Assembly (NCBI GenBank): GCA_963667605.2
Contig: CAXXUZ010000003.1
Coordinates: 1,364,001-1,428,000, forward strand
Direction of reading: 5' to 3'
DNA: 64,000 nucleotides
From: JADLGL01 sp963667605
GTDB taxonomy: Bacteria > Pseudomonadota > Alphaproteobacteria > Rhizobiales > Kaistiaceae
Of this stretch, positions 54,035 through 64,000 are shown one piece after another; position 1 is the first letter of the stretch; every line of letters begins with the position of its first letter. A program made the translations under genes and the position numbers. The notes under the pieces are model-generated. The model was not told the origin of the DNA. It made no database searches and worked only from the letters and a program-made list of their open reading frames with translations.

Positions 54035-54212
54035 GTCCCTCACGGGGGAGCTCACGCAATCCCGTATCGGATTTCTTGGAACAATACTGGGCAGGCTTCG
54101 GCCGAGCCCATTGGCGGGGCGCCGCCGTCTTCGTTTCTCTTTCTTCGTGACGCGTTCCGGTGCGATCGAGCAGGTCCTCCGACGCTCGGGCGAACCCGAT
54201 CATAGGGATGGG

Positions 54213-54289
<77 letters not shown>

Positions 54290-54342
54290 ATCAGGTGTCG
54301 GACGATGGATGACCAAAGTTGTCCGTGGTCCGTCCTCCCTTG

Positions 54343-54420
<78 letters not shown>

Positions 54421-54707
54421 AGGCTGGTGGGGTGAACGGGATGACCAGGATGGCCATCTTGGCCAAGGTAATGCCGACTATCGGTGGAACGCTTCGTGTT
54501 GAGAACGAGTTTATTGCGGCGCTCAAATGAGCGTCAACAATTCCGTTGACATTGTGAAGAGAAGATTTGTCCGAGTGTCGCTGCGGCGGCATGTCATCAA
54601 GACGAAGCAGCGCCTGACCGCCTGCCAATCGGATGTATCTCAAGAACATGACTGGTCTTGTTCTTGTTTTTGAAATCCGGCCGCTCTCGCGGGTGGGTAT
54701 CGATAAT

Positions 54708-57470
<2,763 letters not shown>

Positions 57471-57602
57471 TTTTCAATACCCATCGGACGGCAGATGCCG
57501 GACGACGGGAAAAATAGAACAAGACCAGTGAAAAGACAGGTGTTTCGAAGGCGGGGATCCGCCCGTAGTGCCTGTCCTTCGTCATCCGACCTGCGCTTCG
57601 CC

Positions 57603-57720
57603 GGCCTGGTGGTTTTTGCGAGGGGCCCAAACTCGATCCCATTCCGAACTCGGCCGTTAAACTCCTCAGCGCCGATGGTACTGCGTCTTAAGGCGTGGGA
57701 GAGTAGGTCGCTGCCAGGCC
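57603..57720 (+). rRNA. rrf: 5S ribosomal RNA
   Basis: About 118 nt with paired ends GGCCTGGTGG and CTGCCAGGCC, and the core CCCATTCCGAACTCGG and GCGCCGATGGTACTG. Ends approximate. No tRNA-fMet follows it, unlike in many alphaproteobacterial operons. Confidence 0.94.
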
Positions 57721-57857
57721 TGCCAAGCGCAGTCCGGATGTTCTTGAGATATTCTTCTCTTCTATTTGCTCGAGATGATTCTCGCCGCCGCAACGAAGTG
57801 TCTCCAACGCATGCCTGGTTGGTTTGTGTTCGGTCCGGCGAAGCAGATATTCGAGTG

Positions 57858-58321
57858 ATGCGTCAGGACAGTCCCTCGATCCGGCTCGCGGTTCCCGCAG
57901 AGCATCAGGCGCTAGGCGCCCTGATGCGTCGCTGCGGGCATCGATGGCCGATCAGGGCGATCACGAGGCGTTGCTCGTGCGCGCCGATGAGGTGTCACTT
58001 CCAATTGGGCAGATCAGCGCCGGCCAGGTCTTTGTCGCCGAACTTGGCGGCGGGCTGGTCGGGTTCGCGTCGGTGGTGTTCCGGCAGGATGGCGATATCG
58101 AACTTGACGGCTTGTTCATAGAGCCAGAGGTGTGGAACAGCGGCGTCGGCCGATTATTGGTCGCCGAGTGCGGCAAGTTCGCTCGAAATGTTGGCGGGCA
58201 TGCGCTCCGTATCACCGGCAATCCGGGTGCCGAAAAGTTCTATATCGCCTGCGGATTCGAAATACTCGGGATCGCCAAGACCCCGTTCGGACCTGGCCTC
58301 CGAATGCGGATGTCGGTCTAG
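57858..58321 (+). pseudogene. GNAT acetyltransferase, frameshifted by about 5 bases
   Basis: From ATG 57858 the frame reads MRQDSPSIRLAVPAEHQALGALMRR, the start of a GNAT fold. It then leaves frame; the remainder is in another frame: MADQGDHEALLVRADEVSLP, then LDGLFIEPEVWNSGVGRLLVAECGKFA, with the acetyl-CoA loop shape, and FYIACGFE. Skipping TGCGG (57933-57937) rejoins them as LMRRASMADQGDH, which fits the usual ALMRRASLxxxGDxxALL pattern. So there is a net 5-base insertion, by mutation or error. An ATG at 57944 could still give a shortened protein. Confidence 0.75.
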
Positions 58322-58452
58322 ATAGCGGACGGTAAGCATCGGAACGCGGATCGATATTTCCGGCCTCATTGCCGTTGTCGGGGCGCTCTTTCCGCCGCCG
58401 TTCAGCCAACCCTGCCGGGGCACGGCACCGGTGGCCGCCGATTGGGACAAAT

Positions 58453-58905
58453 TCACTCGACCGCGATCGACTCCAGCTTACGGCGAAGTTTCGCTAGTGT
58501 CGCTGCGGCGATCTCGGCGTCCTCGGGTGAGACAGCGGCCATGAGCTTGCTGCCAACAGGTACCTCGCGGGATCGGATCTCACGGATTGTGCTCTCGCCA
58601 CGTTCGGTGGCGGCGATCAAATCGGACCGTCTATGTTTCGGATTGACAAGTGACTTAACAAGAGAGCGGCCCTTCAGCTCATTGACGGCGGTTTGGATAT
58701 GCTGCCGCGACATATTTCGGGCCTTGGCAATAGCTGGAACAGCGGCGGGACCTTTGTCGACGATGTGCTCGAGGACCGGGCGCATCGGGACGCTAAGGCC
58801 GGCGGCGGCGCTGAGAACTTCACCGATTTCGGCGAGTAAAGGCGACAATCGTCGGATCTCTGCGATGATAGCGGGAATTGGCTTCAGCCGTGGCGACGGA
58901 TTCAT
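58453..58905 (-). CDS. MarR-family transcriptional regulator
   Basis: A 150-residue winged-helix regulator. The DNA-binding region runs from MRPVLEHIVDKGPAAVPAIA to NMSRQHIQTAVNELKGRSLV and the wing NPKHRRSDLIAATERGE. Start ATG 58905 (MNPSPRLKPIPA); a longer frame from 58965 would include the operator bases. Just before it is a palindromic site, so autoregulation is likely. The ligand and target genes are not apparent; the M48 peptidase lies immediately upstream in the same orientation. Confidence 0.85.
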   Translation of the reverse strand: MNPSPRLKPIPAIIAEIRRLSPLLAEIGEVLSAAAGLSVPMRPVLEHIVDKGPAAVPAIAKARNMSRQHIQTAVNELKGRSLVKSLVNPKHRRSDLIAATERGESTIREIRSREVPVGSKLMAAVSPEDAEIAAATLAKLRRKLESIAVE

Positions 58906-58922
58906 GACAGTACAATTGTCAT
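58904..58922 (-). promoter_or_regulatory. Palindromic operator at the marR start
   Basis: ATGACA and TGTCAT arms separated by 7 bp form a 19-bp inverted repeat whose edge overlaps the ATG of the MarR gene. Such sites are typical of MarR autoregulation by blocking RNA polymerase or translation. No ribosome site fits between, so the message may be nearly leaderless. Confidence 0.55.
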
Positions 58923-58961
58923 AATAAGGTGTCTTGGTCAATTGGCCCCTTGAGGGTCCTT

Positions 58962-59933
58962 TCACTCGACGCGCTCGGTCCCACCGCCGAAGCGCATGAG
59001 CGCTGCGACGCGGTCCTTGATCGAAGGGTGGCTGGCGAACATCCGAGCGAACCGGCCTTCACGCTGGTGATCGAGCAGCATGGCCTGGATCTCCTCAGGC
59101 GCCTCGATCTCGGAGTGGCCCGCGATCTTCAGGAGCGCGCCGATCATCGCGTCCGGGTTCTTGGTCAGCTCGACGGCGCCGGCGTCGGCGAGATATTCGC
59201 GCTTGCATGATATGGCGAAACGCAGCGCAATGGCGAGGACCCACGCGATGACGAAGATGGCGATCGCGATCAGGATGAGAAAGCCAGCGCCCTTGCCACC
59301 GGACGAGCCGCCGCCGCGGCGCCCCGATCGGACCAAGATGCGGGGGCTGCGCATCATCAAATGGGCAGAAAACGAAATAATTCCGACGAATATCGCGGCG
59401 ACGACGAGCAGTTGAACGTCGCGGTTCTCGATGTGCGTTAACTCATGGGCGAGGACCGCCTCCAGCTCCTTGTCGTCGAGCGTGTCCATCAGGCCGCGGG
59501 TGACGGTGACCGTGTATTGTGACTCCCGCACGCCGCTGGCGAAAGCGTTGCGCGCGCCGGTCTCGATGATTTGCAGCTTTGGCATCGTGACGCCGCGGCT
59601 GATGCACAGGTTCTCCAGCAGATTCCAAAGTCGCGGATCGGCGCGCCGATCGATCGCCCGCGCTCCGGTGACCGCAGAGATGATCCTCCGATTGGCGAGC
59701 CACGCGATGAAGAACCAGATCAAGGCGCCGACGATCGCCCACGGAACAATCCGCGGAAGCATCGCAAAGGCGGTCTCGAAGCCGGCGCCAACGCCGTCCG
59801 GATTGCCGTAGGCGGAAAAGAGCAAGGCGAATGCGAAGGCGATCAGCAAAAGCAGGAAGGGAAATCCGGCCAGCAACAGAATCGACTTCAGCCGATTGTT
59901 CCAGATGTGAGTGCTAAGGCCATAAGCAAACAA
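58962..59933 (-). CDS. M48-family membrane metallopeptidase (HtpX-like)
   Basis: Zinc peptidase of 323 residues with the motif HExxH at 163-167 in VLAHELTHIENRD. Two N-terminal helices (SILLLAGFPFLLLLIAFAFALLF and IVPWAIVGALIWFFIAWL) and further ones after the active site (VVAAIFVGIISF, LILIAIAIFVIAWVLAIAL). EYLADAGAV supplies the third zinc ligand (Glu). It trims misfolded membrane proteins, as HtpX does. The neighbouring LemA gene, 43 bp upstream, is a frequent partner. Confidence 0.92.
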   Translation of the reverse strand: MFAYGLSTHIWNNRLKSILLLAGFPFLLLLIAFAFALLFSAYGNPDGVGAGFETAFAMLPRIVPWAIVGALIWFFIAWLANRRIISAVTGARAIDRRADPRLWNLLENLCISRGVTMPKLQIIETGARNAFASGVRESQYTVTVTRGLMDTLDDKELEAVLAHELTHIENRDVQLLVVAAIFVGIISFSAHLMMRSPRILVRSGRRGGGSSGGKGAGFLILIAIAIFVIAWVLAIALRFAISCKREYLADAGAVELTKNPDAMIGALLKIAGHSEIEAPEEIQAMLLDHQREGRFARMFASHPSIKDRVAALMRFGGGTERVE

Positions 59934-59976
59934 GCCGGTCGACCTCCACCGCGTCCTCTAAATCAATATGCCAGCA

Positions 59977-60543
59977 CTAGAACTTGACCTGCGGCGGTGT
60001 CGCAACGGCGACGCGTTCGCCCTCATCGAGTTCGAAAAAAGTACCTTGGGTGAAGCCGAGTGAACCAGCAATCAACACAGCGGGAAACTGTTGGATCGAC
60101 GCGTTGTATTCCTGGACCGAATTATTGAAGAAGCGCCGCGATGCGGCGATCTTATTCTCAATGTCGGCGAGATCGGACTGAAGCTGGAGGAAGTTCTGGT
60201 TGGCCTTGAGGTCGGGATAGGATTCGGACAGGGCAAACAATTGCCGCAAGGCCCCGGTCAGCATGTTCTCGGCCTGAACCTGGGTGTCCGGACCGGAGGC
60301 GGCGATGGCGGCGTTGCGGGCCTTGACTACCTCGTCGAGCGTTTCGCGCTCGTGTGAGGCGTAGCCCTTCACGGTCTCAACCAGGTTCGGAACGAGGTCG
60401 TGGCGTTGCTTGAGCTGCACGGAGATGTCCGACCAAGCCTGATTGACGGTCTGTCGTAGACTGACAAGTCGGTTGTAAAGGACAATCAGCAGCAGGGCGA
60501 TCACCGCTAGTATGCCGATTATTACCCAGCCGGTCACACTCAT
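59977..60543 (-). CDS. lemA: LemA family protein
   Basis: A 188-residue protein with an N-terminal membrane helix (VIIGILAVIALLLIVLYNRL) followed by a helical coiled-coil domain: QTVNQAWSDISVQLKQRHDL, VPNLVETVKGYASHERETLD and NQNFLQLQSDLADIENKIAA are LemA hallmarks. It is usually found before an M48 or HtpX peptidase, as here, and is thought to act with it at the membrane. Function unproven. Confidence 0.95.
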   Translation of the reverse strand: MSVTGWVIIGILAVIALLLIVLYNRLVSLRQTVNQAWSDISVQLKQRHDLVPNLVETVKGYASHERETLDEVVKARNAAIAASGPDTQVQAENMLTGALRQLFALSESYPDLKANQNFLQLQSDLADIENKIAASRRFFNNSVQEYNASIQQFPAVLIAGSLGFTQGTFFELDEGERVAVATPPQVKF

Positions 60544-60774
60544 AATTCGGGACTCCTCGGCTCAGTGATCGCGGGTTGTTCCGCCGCGGGACGCTTACCA
60601 TAGGCAATTGTCGTCGGCGGTAGAGTAGTCGGATTTAAGGCTGCAGGTAAACCGCGATCACATTGTGGAATCAACCGCGCCGGAATCTGCCCACCGTCGG
60701 ATGGAGCGCCGGTCGATGTCCACGCCGGTCCACGGAAGCGTCAACAACCAACCCTGCTCGCTCCTGCATCGTCG

Positions 60775-63700
60775 CTAGGCCCGCTCCAAGCCGATGACGA
60801 TCGGTTCATCGTTCAGTTTGGCGTTGGACACCGTGCCCGCTCGGTCGGTGTCGCCGAAGGCCAACGAGAGCGCCAGAGTTTCACGCTTGATGAGATGCTT
60901 GTGAAGCTCGAGCAGCGCCCGCAAAGCTTCGCTGACTGCGATTGTCATGTGGATCCGGTCGGAGATTTCGAAGCCGGCATTTTTGCGCGCGACCTGAACA
61001 AGCCGAATGAAATCGCGGGCGACACCTTCGGCTTCGAGTTCGGCGTCGACTTTGGTGTCAAGCACGACGACGCCGGCCGAGCCGGAGAACGCGACCGCGT
61101 CAAGACCTTCGCGCGGCCGAAAGCGGAGTTCATATTCGTCGGCCCGGAGCACCTCGCCGGCGGCCTCGATGGCGCCGCCGCCGACGTCGTGCCAATTGCC
61201 GGATCTGGTGGCCGCCAGGACATCCTTCATCGCCTTGCCAAGCCGCTTGCCGACTAGCCGAGCGTCGACCGCAGCTTCGGTTGCGCCATAAGCGGCCGGG
61301 TCGGATTCGATCATCACTTCCTTGACGTTGACCTCGTCAGCGATCACCTCGCGGAGCGGCCGCAGAGTGTCATTGTGCGGATGGGCGATGGTAAGCCGAC
61401 GCAACGGTAGGCGTGTTCGCAGGTTCTTCGCCATGCGGATCGACAGCGCCGCCGAGGCGGCGTTGCGAGCAAGGTCCATCCGGTCGACCAACGCTTGGTC
61501 AGCCTGGAGCGCCTCCGCATCCGGCCAATCTTGCAGATGCACCGACTCGCCGTTCACCAACGCGCGGTGGATCGTCTCGGTAAGGTAGGGCAGAAACGGC
61601 GCCAGCGCGCGTGTGGCGGTGACCAGAACGGTGTAGAGCGTATCATAAGCCGCCTTCTTGTCGGCATCGTGCTCCGACTTCCAGAAGCGCTCGCGGCTGC
61701 GGCGGATGTACCAATTGTTGAGCGCGTCGATGAATGGTAGCGCGGCGTTGCAGGCGGCGGCGAGATCGAGCTTGGACATTGCCGTGTCAATTGCGCGGAT
61801 CAGCTCTGCGGTTTTGCCGAGGATGTAGCGGTCGAGTTCGGCTACGGCGCTCGTCACCATCTCGGCGCGGATGCCGTCGATGTTGGCGTAGAGCGTGAAG
61901 AACGAATAAGCGCTCCACAGTGGCAGCATCACCTGCCGGATCGGCTGGCCGATCGCCTTGCCGTCCTTGGGCAAGGCGAGGTCGCCGCCGGAAAGCAGCG
62001 GTGAGGACACCATGTACCAGCGCAGTGCGTCGGCGCCATAAATGTCGAAAACCTCGAGCGGGTCGGGGTAGTTCTTCAGCCGCTTGGAGAGCTTCTGTTT
62101 GTTCTCGTCGAGGACGATGCCGTGGCTTACGGCGCTGCGGAACGGGGCGCGGTCGAACAAGGCCGTTGCCAGCACCATGAGCGTATAAAACCAGCCTCTT
62201 GTTTGGGCGACATATTCGACGATGAAATCGCCCGGGAAGTGGTTCTCGAACCAAACCTTGTTTTCGAACGGATAGTGGATTTGGGCGAAGGGCATCGAGC
62301 CGGATTCGAACCAACAATCGAGCACGTCCTCGACGCGGCGCATCGTCGATTTGCCGGTCGGGTCATCCGGGTTCGGCCGGGTCAATTGATCGATGCCGGG
62401 GCGGTGGAGATCGTCGAGCTTGACCCCGAAATCGCGTTCTAGCTCGGCAAGCGATCCATAGACATCGATCCGCGGATAGTTTGCATCGTCGGACTTCCAA
62501 ACCGGGATTGGCGCTCCCCAATAGCGATTGCGGCCGATATTCCAGTCGCGGGCGTTGGCAAGCCAATTACCGAACAGTCCGTCGCGAATGTGATCTGGGA
62601 CCCAATCGATACCCTTGTTGAGCTCGACCATGCGGTCGCGGAAGGCGGTGACTTTCACGAACCAGGACGGCATTGCCTTGTAGATCAGCGGTGCGTCGGT
62701 CCGCCAACAATGCGGATAATTGTGGTCATAGGTCTCTTGGCGGATGACCGCGCCGGCCTGTTTGAGGTCGCGGATGATATCCTTGTTGGCGTCGAAGACA
62801 TTCATGCCGGCATAGGGCGGTGCCTCGGCGGTGAAATTGCCGGCGAGGTCGACCGGGTCGACGCTGGGGATGCCGGCGGCGGAGGCGACGTTCATATCGT
62901 CCTCGCCGAAGGCCGGGGCGATGTGCACAACACCGGTGCCTTCACCGAGTTCGATGAACTCGCCGCCGAGGACGACAAAGGCGCCGGGTGTGTCGGCAAA
63001 GAAAGGGAACATCGGTCGATAAGTTCGCCCGATCAGGTCGGAACCCTTGAGCGTTCCGACGTGGGCGGCGTCGGCAAGCTCCTTGGCGTAGTGCTCGCGC
63101 GATGCATCGGCGAGGATCCAATGCTCTCCGTTCCGCTCGAGCATCGCGTAATCGGCGTCGGGATGGACGGCGAGAGCGAGGTTCGACGGCAGCGTCCAGG
63201 GCGTCGTCGTCCAGGCTAGGAGCTTGGAGGCGATCGTCTCGCCGGCCCTGGCGTGCAGTTGGAAGGCTACGGTCAGCGCCGGGTCCTGGCGCATACGGTA
63301 GGAATCGTCGAGCCGGGTCTCGAAATTGGACAATGGCGTCTCCGCCGCCCAGGAATAGGGCACAACGCGGAAGCCCTCATAGATCAGGCCCTTGTCGTGG
63401 AGTGTCTTGAACGCCCACATTACGCTCTCCATGAAGGAGAGGTCCATTGTCTTGTAATCGTTGTCGAAATCGACCCAGCGGGCTTGGCGAGTGACGTATC
63501 TTTCCCAATCTAAGGCGAACTGCATCACCGAGGTACGGCAATGGTCGTTGAATTTGTCGACGCCATAGTCGGCGATCGCCTTGCGACCCGAGAGCTTGAG
63601 CTCCTTCTCGGAGTGCAGTTCCGCCGGGAGGCCGTGGCAATCCCAGCCGAAGCGGCGCTCAGCGATCTTGCCGCGCATGGTCTGGTAGCGCGGAACCAGA

Positions 63701-63927
63701 TCCTTCACGAAGCCGGTGACGAGATGACCGTAATGCGGCAAGCCATTGGCGAAGGGCGGGCCGTCATAGAAGACGAACTCCTCGGCACCCTCGGCCCGAC
63801 GGCGGTCGATCGACTTATGAAAGATGTCTTCGGCCAGCCACCAAGCCGCGATTTCCTCTTCCATCTTGGGGAAGGAGGGCGAGGCATCGACGGGCGGGTA
63901 GATTGGCGTCTTCTTCGGTTCGGTCAT
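60775..63927 (-). CDS. ileS: Isoleucyl-tRNA synthetase, eukaryote-like (type 2)
   Basis: Charges tRNA-Ile. 1050 residues, longer than the usual bacterial ~930. The HIGH-like motif is GLPHYGHL (His65 to His68) and the KMSKS-like loop is KLSKRLKNYPDP (612-623), both of the eukaryote-like IleS2 type rather than the typical bacterial NGDIHIGH form. The editing domain TTTPWTLPSNLALAV and the C-terminal anticodon-binding region are complete. IleS2 enzymes are generally less sensitive to mupirocin. Start ATG 63927. The gene appears solo. Confidence 0.95.
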   Translation of the reverse strand: MTEPKKTPIYPPVDASPSFPKMEEEIAAWWLAEDIFHKSIDRRRAEGAEEFVFYDGPPFANGLPHYGHLVTGFVKDLVPRYQTMRGKIAERRFGWDCHGLPAELHSEKELKLSGRKAIADYGVDKFNDHCRTSVMQFALDWERYVTRQARWVDFDNDYKTMDLSFMESVMWAFKTLHDKGLIYEGFRVVPYSWAAETPLSNFETRLDDSYRMRQDPALTVAFQLHARAGETIASKLLAWTTTPWTLPSNLALAVHPDADYAMLERNGEHWILADASREHYAKELADAAHVGTLKGSDLIGRTYRPMFPFFADTPGAFVVLGGEFIELGEGTGVVHIAPAFGEDDMNVASAAGIPSVDPVDLAGNFTAEAPPYAGMNVFDANKDIIRDLKQAGAVIRQETYDHNYPHCWRTDAPLIYKAMPSWFVKVTAFRDRMVELNKGIDWVPDHIRDGLFGNWLANARDWNIGRNRYWGAPIPVWKSDDANYPRIDVYGSLAELERDFGVKLDDLHRPGIDQLTRPNPDDPTGKSTMRRVEDVLDCWFESGSMPFAQIHYPFENKVWFENHFPGDFIVEYVAQTRGWFYTLMVLATALFDRAPFRSAVSHGIVLDENKQKLSKRLKNYPDPLEVFDIYGADALRWYMVSSPLLSGGDLALPKDGKAIGQPIRQVMLPLWSAYSFFTLYANIDGIRAEMVTSAVAELDRYILGKTAELIRAIDTAMSKLDLAAACNAALPFIDALNNWYIRRSRERFWKSEHDADKKAAYDTLYTVLVTATRALAPFLPYLTETIHRALVNGESVHLQDWPDAEALQADQALVDRMDLARNAASAALSIRMAKNLRTRLPLRRLTIAHPHNDTLRPLREVIADEVNVKEVMIESDPAAYGATEAAVDARLVGKRLGKAMKDVLAATRSGNWHDVGGGAIEAAGEVLRADEYELRFRPREGLDAVAFSGSAGVVVLDTKVDAELEAEGVARDFIRLVQVARKNAGFEISDRIHMTIAVSEALRALLELHKHLIKRETLALSLAFGDTDRAGTVSNAKLNDEPIVIGLERA

Positions 63928-64000
63928 TACTCGGACAATGTCGGCGCGGGTGTTGCAGCGGCAGGACTGCGAGGCGATCAGGCTAGACTAAGGTGGCGGA

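Overview
The window is chromosomal DNA of a GC-rich alphaproteobacterium. The 16S sequence is alphaproteobacterial in type. The rRNA operon reads 16S, tRNA-Ile, tRNA-Ala, 23S, 5S. The block comF, grxC, nitrilase, DUF1178, ubiG, lysC, ptsP, prfA, prmC, DUF4167, clpB is an arrangement familiar from Rhodospirillales and Hyphomicrobiales-like genomes. No finer placement is possible by eye.

Layout. 1-4446 (minus strand): S49 peptidase, a 56-residue membrane protein, glyQ and glyS (cut by the window edge), preceded by a TrmN6-type methyltransferase and a DUF2007 protein. 4589-8314 (plus): polyprenyl diphosphate synthase, a secreted TPR protein and ispE. 8431-9583: an IS630 element lying 9 bp from the start of a nosR-like gene. 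9593-17293: nosR, a lipoprotein, then on the minus strand a four-gene Gld-type ABC exporter (ATPase, permease, GldG-like, DUF4340). 17631-21747: a run of secreted proteins, with two paralogous pentapeptide-repeat proteins on either side of a beta-propeller.

22221-35594 is an accessory island of insertion sequences and debris. It has two IS3-family copies in direct orientation plus end remnants, two IS1380-family copies in inverted orientation and a second IS630 copy. Between them lie pieces of prophage-type genes (HNH nuclease, MT-A70 methyltransferase, tail-fibre head, integrase), a PEBP fragment, one secreted protein and an intact TRAP transporter (dctP, dctQ, dctM). No complete mobile unit other than the insertion sequences is visible.

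35812-51915 is core: comF (frameshifted), grxC, nitrilase, DUF1178, a frameshifted outer-membrane protein, ubiG, a lipocalin-like protein, ppa, lysC, ptsP, prfA, prmC, DUF4167, clpB and an M23 endopeptidase. 52141-57720 is the rRNA operon. 57858-64000 holds a frameshifted GNAT acetyltransferase, a MarR regulator with a palindromic operator, an M48 peptidase, LemA and a eukaryote-like (type 2) isoleucyl-tRNA synthetase.

The most unusual points are the paired secreted pentapeptide proteins with shared cysteine caps, the layered insertion-sequence mosaic with a 77-bp IS3 mini-remnant, a nosR gene with an IS630 at its 5' edge and no nosZ nearby, and three core-region genes each broken by a small frameshift that may be real or sequencing error. 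I did not find a clearly new defence or biosynthetic system.
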